Assembly: GCA_046350055.1 (NCBI GenBank)
Contig: JAXMBC010000001.1
Coordinates: 2,232,001 to 2,296,000, forward strand
From: JAEUIE01 sp046350055
Lineage (GTDB): Bacteria > Planctomycetota > Planctomycetia > Gemmatales > HRBIN36
DNA length: 64,000 bases
Direction of reading: 5' to 3'
This document shows, piece after piece, positions 46,221-53,764 of this stretch; positions within the stretch are counted from its first letter, which is position 1; every line of letters begins with the position of its first letter. The notes under the pieces are model-generated. The model ran no database searches. It was given only the letters and a program-made list of their open reading frames with translations, and was not told the origin of the DNA. A program made the translations under genes and the position numbers.

Positions 46221-46588
46221 GCATCGTCTCCCGCTACTTCAGTCGATGTCAAACCCTGATGTTCCTTCATGATAGCATTCTGAGACAGCCCGCGCGGGCA
46301 ATCTTTCAGGATTCACCATGAAATGAAGTGGGTTTCATCATCAAACTAACACAGTGTTCCGAGATGTGTCAATGAGGTACACACCGGTTTAACCGATGTA
46401 ACACTCTGGCGCTCATTCTTAGAGATGTGATGAACCGAATGATCGCCGTAATTGATCCTACCCTCCTAGACGGCCCAATGGAAGAGAAGATTGAAAAAAA
46501 GTGACAAGTTATTCGGAAAATACGATCACAACACCTGACCCGGTTGTCGTGCTGATTGTTAGTTACCATTGCTCCATAGAACATTTAC
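46221..46588. other. Divergent intergenic region, no gene seen
   Basis: A 368-base gap between the starts of the pilus-like operon and the aminotransferase gene. It is more AT-rich than the flanks, particularly around 46480-46540. A perfect 12-base palindrome GCCCGCGCGGGC lies at 46287-46298. An open frame on the minus strand (46369-46584) has no family look and I do not call it. Promoters for both directions are expected here, but no clear -35/-10 pair is found. Confidence 0.5.
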
Positions 46589-47464
46589 ATGCCCATTGCT
46601 TACCAGGCTGGACGATTTCTACCACTCAGCGAGTTGCAGATTGCACCGCATGATGCGGGCTTTGCCATGGGTGTGGCAGTGACGGATCAGTGCCGGACCT
46701 ATCAGCTCCGTCCCTTTCGGCTGGATGATCACCTGGCCCGGTTTGCACGCAGTTGCGAGTTGTGTGACGTAGAGTGTCCACTTTCGATAACTGAGCTTCG
46801 ACAGTTGCTCTTTGACCTGCTGGACCGCAATGTGAAAACGGAGCCAGGTGTTGCGGACTGGTCGCTGGTCTGGTGTGTCACTCCCGGCCTCATGGGCAGT
46901 TACCTGGGGCAGCCCGGCGGGGTACTCGAAGCAAAACCTCGGCTCATTGCCTATGCCTTTCCGGTGGATTCCAGCCGGTTCAAGCACTATTTCACCCAGG
47001 GAGCTGTACTGCGTATTGCCCGCCGGGTGCACTCGCCCGGCGATTTCACTGTCCTGGCCAAGCAGCGATCCAGATTGCACTGGTACCTGGCCGAGCGTGA
47101 AGTCAAACGCAAGAACCCGCAAGCCCAGGCCTTGCTGCTCGATCATAATGGCTGCATCACGGAGACGGCCAGTGGCAACCTGTTGCTGGTTAGAGAGGGT
47201 AGTCTCTACTCACCTCGCACAGGGTCTGTATTACCCGGCATCACCTGGAAGGTGGTTCAGGAACTGGCCCGGACGCTTCACATTCCCTTTGTTGAAGCGT
47301 CTTTAACCGAGGCAGACCTGGCCACGGCAGAGGAAGCCATACTTACCAGTACACCGTTTGGCATAGCTCCTGTCAGCCAGATCGAAGAACGATCACTGCG
47401 CATCGATGGCGAATCGTATCGAAAGCTCCAGGCGGCCTGGGATGCCATGACGCTGGTCCAGTGA
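46589..47464 (+). CDS. Class IV aminotransferase (PLP-dependent)
   Basis: A fold-type IV PLP enzyme of 291 residues, the group that holds branched-chain aminotransferase, D-amino-acid aminotransferase and aminodeoxychorismate lyase. The PLP lysine is probably that in VLAKQRSRLHW near residue 158. ITETASGNLLLVREG and VLPGITWKVVQEL form the cofactor-phosphate site. DDHLARFARSCELC is the usual N-terminal helix. The family members cannot be told apart with certainty; the short N-terminus resembles aminodeoxychorismate lyase or D-amino-acid aminotransferase. The S41 protease gene follows after 76 bases in the same direction. Confidence 0.85.
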   Translation: MPIAYQAGRFLPLSELQIAPHDAGFAMGVAVTDQCRTYQLRPFRLDDHLARFARSCELCDVECPLSITELRQLLFDLLDRNVKTEPGVADWSLVWCVTPGLMGSYLGQPGGVLEAKPRLIAYAFPVDSSRFKHYFTQGAVLRIARRVHSPGDFTVLAKQRSRLHWYLAEREVKRKNPQAQALLLDHNGCITETASGNLLLVREGSLYSPRTGSVLPGITWKVVQELARTLHIPFVEASLTEADLATAEEAILTSTPFGIAPVSQIEERSLRIDGESYRKLQAAWDAMTLVQ

Positions 47465-47540
47465 TGCTATCCGTGTATCTCTCTCTTCTCATGGTGCTGG
47501 ATTGCGGGTACGATGAAGAAGACCTTTGGGAACCGTTTGC

Positions 47541-49130
47541 ATGATCGTTCGTCGTGTATTCTGCCTGATGGTGTCAGCGGTGATGCTGACACTGGCAACC
47601 GGACAGGATGGTCGGCCGTTCAATCGTCCCCCATTTGAACGGCGATCTCTGGCCAACCTGCAGCCAGGTGAACTGGCGGCTGAGACATATGCCAACGTTG
47701 TTCTGGATGTACTGAAGTCCATCCATGATTACTACCATTTCGAACAAATACCACTCGACACCCTGGCGGGACGATCAATCCTGGCCCTCTATCGGGCAGC
47801 GGGGAAGAATCCGCCTGATGCGCTGGTCCGTGATCCCGGCACGTTCATCAAGTTCCATGCGGGGAAAGACCTGCGTGAAAAGCTCAAACTGGCTCGAATG
47901 AATCTGGGCGAATCCCCGAAACTCGAAGGCGAGCGGGCAGTTCATGTCAGTCTGCGTGGCGTGTTCAGTTCACTGGACCTCTTCAGCAATTATCTCGAAG
48001 TGGATACAGCGATCAGAAGCATTGCTGAGGATGGCGCAGGAATTGGCATGTACCTGGAAGATCGGCCGCTAGGTAACAGCTACTTCGTGCGATCGGTGCA
48101 GCCGAACAGTTTGGCGCACAAGAATGAAATCCGTCCAGGTGATGAAATCCTGAAAGTGGAACAGCAAGCTATCGAATCGGGTACCTCCACCCTGCAAGTC
48201 AACGCCCGGATCGCCCTTTCCGCCCGGCGGAGAGCTGGAGTTGGTTTGACTGTCCGCAAACTGGATGGCACCACGAAGGAACTGCACCTCCAGTCATTTA
48301 ACAATATGGATAGCGGGGAACTGATGGTTTTTGGTGACAACTTAGACCGGGAAACACCGATCAAAGGCGTTCGCTACCTTGGTGACAACGACTGGAGCTA
48401 CTGGATAGATCAGTCGCAACGTATTGCCATGATTCGGCTGGGCACGATCATGCAACGTCCCGTTCGTGAGATGGAAATTATCAATCAACTGATGGACAAT
48501 GGCCTGAAGGGATTGATTCTCGACTTGCGTGAATGCCCGAGTGGAATTCCCGAATACACGGCACTGCTGGCTGGCTATTTCCTGGAGCAGAATGAGCTGA
48601 TTGCGACATTGAAGTATCGTAATCCGTCGAGCAATCTCAATCGTGACTGGAATGCAGGCAATGAGATACGTGTCAAGCAGGGGGACTCACGACGGTGTCT
48701 ATCGATCCCCATGGCTGTGCTGATCGGTCCGGATACATCCGGGGCTGCGGAAATGATTGCTGCTGCCTTGCAGGATCATCAACGTGCAAAAATCGTGGGC
48801 GAACGATCCCGGGGAAAATCTACCATCCAGAAGGCTGACTTCGCCAGCGATCGTAATAGCGGTGTCCTGTTAAGCTACCGTCTGACGGTGGGCATGTTCG
48901 AGCGACCCAGCGGCAAGCCACTCAACCGTGGCCCGAGTGCCTCTCTCAACGAAGACTGGGGCGTGAAACCTGATCTGGAAGTGGTGCTGCCGGCAAAGGT
49001 GCGGCGACAGGTGCGAGCCTGGTGGTATGAACACGATCTGCGTCCCGAAGATTCACTGCAGACCACCATGATGGATGATGCTCGCAACGACCCGGTCATG
49101 CGTGCCGCCCTCCATGACCTGTTGAAATAA
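47541..49130 (+). CDS. S41-family peptidase (C-terminal processing protease type)
   Basis: A 529-residue exported serine protease. The signal peptide is CLMVSAVMLTLATGQ. A PDZ domain (IGMYLEDRPLGNSYFVRSVQPNS, GDEILKVEQQAIES) lies at about residues 165-250. The peptidase domain follows with IRLGTIMQRPV, LDLRECPSGIPEYTALLAGYFL, and the catalytic GPDTSGAAEMIAAALQ (Ser) with the base Lys in RSRGKSTIQ about 26 residues later. In the S41 family these proteases trim C-termini or degrade tagged periplasmic proteins. The ATG at 47541 is chosen for its signal peptide. The proB start follows the stop by 4 bases, suggesting one transcript. Confidence 0.88.
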   Translation: MIVRRVFCLMVSAVMLTLATGQDGRPFNRPPFERRSLANLQPGELAAETYANVVLDVLKSIHDYYHFEQIPLDTLAGRSILALYRAAGKNPPDALVRDPGTFIKFHAGKDLREKLKLARMNLGESPKLEGERAVHVSLRGVFSSLDLFSNYLEVDTAIRSIAEDGAGIGMYLEDRPLGNSYFVRSVQPNSLAHKNEIRPGDEILKVEQQAIESGTSTLQVNARIALSARRRAGVGLTVRKLDGTTKELHLQSFNNMDSGELMVFGDNLDRETPIKGVRYLGDNDWSYWIDQSQRIAMIRLGTIMQRPVREMEIINQLMDNGLKGLILDLRECPSGIPEYTALLAGYFLEQNELIATLKYRNPSSNLNRDWNAGNEIRVKQGDSRRCLSIPMAVLIGPDTSGAAEMIAAALQDHQRAKIVGERSRGKSTIQKADFASDRNSGVLLSYRLTVGMFERPSGKPLNRGPSASLNEDWGVKPDLEVVLPAKVRRQVRAWWYEHDLRPEDSLQTTMMDDARNDPVMRAALHDLLK

Positions 49131-49134
49131 CGCC

Positions 49135-50280
49135 ATGTCTTTTTCCATCGATCCTGTTCGTCAGGAAGTGCTGGCGCTGGCCCATACGATTGTGGTGAAG
49201 GTGGGTACCAATGTGCTCACGCTGGCTGATGGCCGACTCAACCATGATCGATTGCGCGGCCTGGCGTCACAACTGCATCGCATTCGTCAGTTGGGCAAGC
49301 AGGTGGTGCTCGTCAGCTCCGGTGCCATCGGTGCGGGGATAGGACTATTGCAACTCCCCGGACGGCCTACCGATCTGCGCCGTCTGCAGGCTGCCGCCGC
49401 TGTCGGGCAGTGTGCCCTGATGGCTGCCTATGAAGAGTACTTCAGCCCCTTTGGGTATCATGCCTCGCAATTGCTGTTGACCGCCAGCGATTTTGATCAT
49501 CGCAGCCGCTGCCTGAATGTGCGTAATACCATCATGACACTGTTCGAGTGGAACTGCATCCCGGTCATTAACGAAAACGATACCGTCAGTGTGGCCGAGA
49601 TCAAGTTTGGCGATAACGATCAGTTGGCGGCGATGGTGACGAATCTGCTGCGTGCTCCGCTGCTGATTCTGCTCACCAATGTGGATGGCCTCTATTCCGC
49701 GGACCCCGGTCAGGATGCTAGTGCCACGTTGCTGCCAACGGTGTCAGAGATTGATGCCCGCGTGACCAGCCTCGCTGGGGAGACCCGGAGTTCGCTGGGT
49801 TCGGGTGGGATGCGAAGCAAGTTGAAGGCTGCCCGGCTCGTAACCATAGCCGGTGACTCGGTGATCATGGCCAATGGTGCGGCGCCAAACATCCTGGAAG
49901 ACATTCTGTCTGCCAAACCAGTAGGCACCCTGTTCCTGCCTCGAGGCGGTCTGGTCAGTGCCCGGAAGCGGTGGATCGGGTTGATTGCCAAGCCGCGTGG
50001 CAAACTGGTGGTGGATGTCGGTGCCAGCACTGCTCTCACCCAGAAAGGCAAAAGCCTGCTTCCAATCGGCATCACCGATGTGGCAGGCCATTTCAGCAAA
50101 GGTGACGTGGTGAGCATCGTGGATCACGAAGGCACGGAACTGGCGCGTGGCCTCAGTAACTATGCTGCCGGTGATATCTGGCAGTTACGAGGCAAGCGGA
50201 GCGAAGAGGTTCAAAGCATGCTCGGTCGCAGAGCGTACGAAGAAGTAGTGCATCGCGACAATCTGGTTCTTCTGCACTAG
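49135..50280 (+). CDS. proB: Glutamate 5-kinase
   Basis: Phosphorylates L-glutamate, the first step of proline synthesis. The 381 residues contain the amino-acid kinase domain (VVKVGTNVLT, VVLVSSGAIGAGIGLL, PVINENDTVSVAEIKFGDNDQLAAMV and the glutamate/ATP loop GGMRSKLKAARL). A C-terminal PUA domain from about residue 280 holds GKLVVDVGASTAL and VAGHFSKGDVVSIVD. This is the usual ProB architecture. proA is not in the window, so the pathway genes are split. The gene is 4 bases after the S41 protease gene. Confidence 0.95.
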   Translation: MSFSIDPVRQEVLALAHTIVVKVGTNVLTLADGRLNHDRLRGLASQLHRIRQLGKQVVLVSSGAIGAGIGLLQLPGRPTDLRRLQAAAAVGQCALMAAYEEYFSPFGYHASQLLLTASDFDHRSRCLNVRNTIMTLFEWNCIPVINENDTVSVAEIKFGDNDQLAAMVTNLLRAPLLILLTNVDGLYSADPGQDASATLLPTVSEIDARVTSLAGETRSSLGSGGMRSKLKAARLVTIAGDSVIMANGAAPNILEDILSAKPVGTLFLPRGGLVSARKRWIGLIAKPRGKLVVDVGASTALTQKGKSLLPIGITDVAGHFSKGDVVSIVDHEGTELARGLSNYAAGDIWQLRGKRSEEVQSMLGRRAYEEVVHRDNLVLLH

Positions 50281-50296
50281 CGCCTGCCACTGGCAG

Positions 50297-50506
50297 CTAT
50301 TTGATTCCTGTCAGCCTTTGAAATACTCCCAATCCTGCCGCATAATCCACCATGATAAACATGCAGACTGCTACGATCAGCCCCAGGGCGACCGGCCAGA
50401 ACCACGTAGTATCGAAGAACGGTGTTGTCTGCCGGGTGTAGCAGTAGGGGCAGATGAAATCTTCCGAACCAATGGGGGATTCACAGTATTCACACGTGAG
50501 AAGCAT
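50297..50506 (-). CDS. Small zinc-ribbon membrane protein
   Basis: A 69-residue protein with an N-terminal zinc ribbon (CEYCESPIGSEDFICPYC) and one membrane span (FWPVALGLIVAVCMFIMVDYAAG). Such double-ribbon-plus-anchor proteins are common in planctomycetes; no function is known. The ORF is short but the two CxxC pairs and the clean hydrophobic span support it. Confidence 0.65.
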   Translation of the reverse strand: MLLTCEYCESPIGSEDFICPYCYTRQTTPFFDTTWFWPVALGLIVAVCMFIMVDYAAGLGVFQRLTGIK

Positions 50507-50566
50507 AGCTATAGACCTGGAGAACTATCTGAAGGATAGTTCGACATTCGTAGCTATGCGTTTGAA

Positions 50567-50974
50567 TCATCGTAAAAGAACGATGAGCAAACTCATCAGG
50601 AAGAAACCGGTGGCATCGTGGCCCAGGTCGATGGCGAAGAGCTTCCACGACCAGCCACTGAAAGCATAATGTTTGGCGGAGGAAGCCGCCAGGACAGCTC
50701 CTGCCAGCAGTAGTGTGGTTACAAAAGCTGCGAGCAGGCGGGTCTCTGTCAATGGGGCTACCCACTGCAATACGATGGCAACTGCGGTGGCGTTGAGAAA
50801 CGCTCCCACGAAGGCGAGCACAAATGGTGATGGATCTTTGCCTTTCACGTGTTCTCTGGTCTTTCCTAGTTCACGAAGCCAGGCTTCGCCAAAGTAACCA
50901 TACCAGAATGCCCCAAGCACGAAATAGAGCACGGCAGCGGCAAGAATGAGGAGCCAGGGGAGGGAGAAGGGCAT
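50567..50974 (-). CDS. DUF1761-family integral membrane protein
   Basis: A 135-residue protein with four membrane helices: LLILAAAVLYFVLGAFWYGYFG, FVLAFVGAFLNATAVAIVLQW, LLAAFVTTLLLAGAVLAASS and GFFLMSLLIVLL. The FWYGYFGEAWLRELGKTREH motif after the first helix is typical of DUF1761. Function is unknown. It lies 60 bases upstream of the small zinc-ribbon gene on the same strand. Confidence 0.8.
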   Translation of the reverse strand: MPFSLPWLLILAAAVLYFVLGAFWYGYFGEAWLRELGKTREHVKGKDPSPFVLAFVGAFLNATAVAIVLQWVAPLTETRLLAAFVTTLLLAGAVLAASSAKHYAFSGWSWKLFAIDLGHDATGFFLMSLLIVLLR

Positions 50975-51036
50975 ACGGCACCAGACGATGAAAGTACCTG
51001 CATCATAATGGATGCGAAGCGTTACTCAATGAAGAT

Positions 51037-51654
51037 TTATTCCCGTAGTACGGGCAGTTCGTCCAGGCTGCGCAACCCCATCCATTCCAGAAACAGTCTG
51101 GTCGTGCCGTACTGTACCGGCCGGCCGAGAGTCTTATCGCGACCCACGATGCGAATGACACCTTTCTCCAGCAGTACCCGCAGTACATCAATGCAGGAGA
51201 CACCGCGCAGCGCTTCCAGATCAGCGCGATTGATGGGCTGACGGTACGCGATCATGGTCAGCGTTTCCCGAGCCGCGGCGGAGAGATGCAAGCCACCGGG
51301 CGATTGAAGTTTGAGCAGCCAGGGGTGATACCGATCCCTGGTACGGAGTTGATAGCCACCTGCCAGTTCCACCAGTTGCAGGCTGCTTGGCTCGGCATCG
51401 TAGAGATGAGCCAGACGCTTCACCATGCGTTTGACTTCATCATGACGGAGTGGCTTAAGCATGGCGACCAGCCGTCGCAGGGGTAGCGGCTCGTCGCTGG
51501 CAAAGAGGTAGGCTTCCAGTTGTGCCAGCGAAGTATCTCGTGCGAGCGGGCCATGGACCTGGGTTGCATGGCGGGTAGCGTGAACGTGACGCCAGACAGG
51601 CGAAACACTGTTCAACTGACGCACCTCGTGACAGGGATACGTCAGCGGCGGCAT
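51037..51654 (-). CDS. scpB: Segregation and condensation protein B
   Basis: ScpB binds ScpA to form the SMC-kleisin condensin. About 205 residues from the chosen ATG contain two winged-helix domains: LAQLEAYLFASDEPLPLRRLVAML, and AARETLTMIAYRQPINRADLEALRGVSCIDVLRVLLEKGVIRIVGRDKTLGRPVQYGTT, the strongest ScpB signature, noted here by TIAYRQP-type MIAYRQPINRADLEALRG and GRPVQYGTT. The frame is open about 117 codons further upstream, but that part is His/Pro-rich and overlaps the nuoH promoter region, so a start at MPPLTYP is preferred. scpA and smc are not in the window. Divergent from nuoH. Confidence 0.85.
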   Translation of the reverse strand: MPPLTYPCHEVRQLNSVSPVWRHVHATRHATQVHGPLARDTSLAQLEAYLFASDEPLPLRRLVAMLKPLRHDEVKRMVKRLAHLYDAEPSSLQLVELAGGYQLRTRDRYHPWLLKLQSPGGLHLSAAARETLTMIAYRQPINRADLEALRGVSCIDVLRVLLEKGVIRIVGRDKTLGRPVQYGTTRLFLEWMGLRSLDELPVLRE

Positions 51655-51774
51655 TCGCAGTTGAGACGCGACACTCCGATGATGGTGCACATCAACCTCC
51701 CAGGGCCGAAGCCAGAGGGCAAGTGATACCGTAAGATGATTGTCTGTTCCAGTGCAATCGCCCGGTGCCAATGG

Positions 51775-52875
51775 ATGATGCCCAGTCTCGAAATAGTGCT
51801 GAAAGCCAGTGTGCCAGCTGTGGTGCTGGTGACGTTTGTGGCTCTTTCCGCGCTTTTCTTCATCTGGCTGGAACGGAAGGTCTCGGCCCGCATCCATGAC
51901 CGCCTGGGGCCGACTCGAGTCGGCAGGTTTGGCTGGCTGCAAACTGTGGCTGACGGCATCAAACTGCTGGCTAAGGAAGACTTCATCCCGCCTCAGGCAG
52001 ATCAAGTACTGTTTCGGATGGCTCCGTACCTCGCCTTCCTCGGAGCGTATTTGCCTTTCCTGGTGCTGCCGTTTGGCCAGGGCATCGCTGGCCTGGAAAC
52101 TGGTGTTTCGCTCTTTCTACTCCTGGCTGTGCTCAGTCTCGAAGTTTTTGGCGTGATCCTCGCTGGCTATGCATCAGGCAATAAATGGTCACTATTTGGC
52201 GGCATTCGAGAGTCAGCTCAGATGGTCAGCTACGAAGTGCCTCGCACACTCTGCGTGGTGATCGTCCTGATGACCGCGGGAACGATGAATCTGTCCGAGA
52301 TTGCCCGACAGCAGACCGGCTTCTTCTGGAACTGGTTCCTCTTTCGCGATCCATTCCTGTTCCTCACGTTCTGGATCTTCTTTACCTGCGGCGTGGCAGG
52401 CTGCAAGCGGGCACCGTTCGATCTCGCGGAAGCGGAGTCGGAACTGGTGGCAGGCTTCCACACCGAGTACAGCGGTCTGCGCTGGTCGCTCTTCTTCATG
52501 GCTGAGTATGGTAGCATGTTCATGATCAGTGGACTGTCCTGTGTGCTGTTTCTGGGTGGCTGGCAGACCGGACTGCTGCCTCGTGATCCCAGCGATTGGT
52601 TTGGTGGCATCGCAGGTAACATCATCAATGTCATCATCTTCATTCTGAAATGCTGGCTGCTGGTGACGGTAATGATGTGGGTACGCTGGACGCTGCCACG
52701 TTTGCGTATTGACCAGGTGATGACCACCTGTCTCAAGTATCTGGTTCCGCTCTGTTGTGTCTGCCTGATCGGCTCGGCGCTTTGGCCGCTGCTGTGGAAT
52801 ACGCTGCTGCCGGGGTGGTTCCAGTGGCGGGCGCAACCCGGAGTACCCGTGGCAGTGGTGGAGGCCAAGCGATGA
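51775..52875 (+). CDS. nuoH: NADH-quinone oxidoreductase subunit H
   Basis: A membrane subunit of complex I that joins the quinone chamber to the proton-pumping arm. About 366 residues, eight or more spans. Conserved motifs are AYFIWLERKVSARIHDRLGPTRVGRFGWLQTVADGIKLLAKED, here given by WLERKVSARIHDRLGP and LQTVADGIKLL, and the RAPFDLAEAESELVAGFHTEYSG stretch (quinone loop). The start is the ATG at 51775 or 51778. The stop overlaps nuoJ by 4 bases. First gene of a nuoHJKL run in which nuoI is missing (it lies at 23.4 kb). Confidence 0.95.
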   Translation: MMPSLEIVLKASVPAVVLVTFVALSALFFIWLERKVSARIHDRLGPTRVGRFGWLQTVADGIKLLAKEDFIPPQADQVLFRMAPYLAFLGAYLPFLVLPFGQGIAGLETGVSLFLLLAVLSLEVFGVILAGYASGNKWSLFGGIRESAQMVSYEVPRTLCVVIVLMTAGTMNLSEIARQQTGFFWNWFLFRDPFLFLTFWIFFTCGVAGCKRAPFDLAEAESELVAGFHTEYSGLRWSLFFMAEYGSMFMISGLSCVLFLGGWQTGLLPRDPSDWFGGIAGNIINVIIFILKCWLLVTVMMWVRWTLPRLRIDQVMTTCLKYLVPLCCVCLIGSALWPLLWNTLLPGWFQWRAQPGVPVAVVEAKR

Positions 52876-53456
52876 GTCTGGCCGACGCTCTCTTCTGGTT
52901 CCTTGCTTTATTCACAGCTGGCTCAGCCATTGCAACCGCTGTCACGTCTCAGATTGTTCGCTCCGCTGTTTGGCTGATGTTCACCCTCGCTGGCGTGGCC
53001 GGTCTCTATTTTCTGCTCGGCTTCGAGTTCCTCGGTGCCACGCAGCTGCTGATCTATGTCGGTGGCATCCTGGTGCTGGTAGTGTTTGCCGTGATGCTGA
53101 CCGCCCAGGGACCACATTCCTCGTTGGCCACTCCCTGGTGGCAGTGGTGCATCGTGCTGCTGGTCAGTGGTGGACTGCTCGCACTGATCACGGGTTTGAT
53201 TTTCAGTATGACCGGAGATAGTTACCATGCTACGCCACTCTCTGCTGCCAGTGATACCAGCAATACTGATCGACTGGCTCTGACGCTGCTGGGCTCCACA
53301 GAAGCTGAGCCACCGGGCGAGTTGCCTGCCATGCCTGGGAAAAACAAGCACTTGGTTCATTACCTGTTCCTGTTTGAAGCGATCTCGGTGCATCTGCTGG
53401 TGGTGCTGATCGGTGCAGCGTACCTGGCCCGGGCGAAGCGGAGGCGACTGGCATGA
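52872..53456 (+). CDS. nuoJ: NADH-quinone oxidoreductase subunit J
   Basis: A membrane subunit of complex I. The 194 residues start with MSLADALFWFLALFTAGSAI. The pattern of five spans and the conserved LLGFEFLGATQLLIYVGGILVLVVFAVML motif (TM3, with its flexible pi-bulge glycine region) identify NuoJ. Its ATG overlaps the nuoH stop (ATGA), and its end overlaps nuoK in the same way. A longer frame start upstream would lie inside nuoH and is not used. An insertion with many Thr/Ser residues lies near 115-150. Confidence 0.92.
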   Translation: MSLADALFWFLALFTAGSAIATAVTSQIVRSAVWLMFTLAGVAGLYFLLGFEFLGATQLLIYVGGILVLVVFAVMLTAQGPHSSLATPWWQWCIVLLVSGGLLALITGLIFSMTGDSYHATPLSAASDTSNTDRLALTLLGSTEAEPPGELPAMPGKNKHLVHYLFLFEAISVHLLVVLIGAAYLARAKRRRLA

Positions 53457-53764
53457 CCATCACCCTGGTTCACTATCTGGTCCTCGCGGCACTGCTGTTC
53501 GTGGCGGGCCTGGTATGCATGGTTGCCAAGCGTAATGCGATCGGTGTGCTCATCGGTGTGGAACTGGTGCTCAATTCCGCCGGGCTCAACTTTGCAGCAT
53601 TTGCCCGCTACAACAAGGCGTTTCAACTCGATGGCCAGGTTTTCACCATCTTCGTCATAGTGCTGGCAGCCGCAGAAGCGGCGATAGCCCTGGCGATTGT
53701 GCTCAATTTCTACAACAATGCCAGCAGCATTGATATCAGCGACGCCAAGGAATTGCTTGGATGA
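53453..53764 (+). CDS. nuoK: NADH-quinone oxidoreductase subunit K
   Basis: A small three-span antiporter-like subunit of complex I, 103 residues, standard length. The two membrane glutamates used in proton transfer are seen in IGVLIGVELVLNSAGLNF and VLAAAEAAIALAIVL. It overlaps nuoJ by 4 bases and nuoL by 4 bases, so translation of J, K and L is coupled. Confidence 0.96.
   Translation: MTITLVHYLVLAALLFVAGLVCMVAKRNAIGVLIGVELVLNSAGLNFAAFARYNKAFQLDGQVFTIFVIVLAAAEAAIALAIVLNFYNNASSIDISDAKELLG

Noticed and set aside
51655..52005. N-terminal extension of scpB
   Set aside because: It has no ScpB similarity, is His/Pro-rich, and lies antisense to the start of nuoH.
52755..52871. Upstream extension of nuoJ
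   Set aside because: It lies inside nuoH in another frame; the ATG at 52872 forms the ATGA overlap seen at the other junctions of the run.
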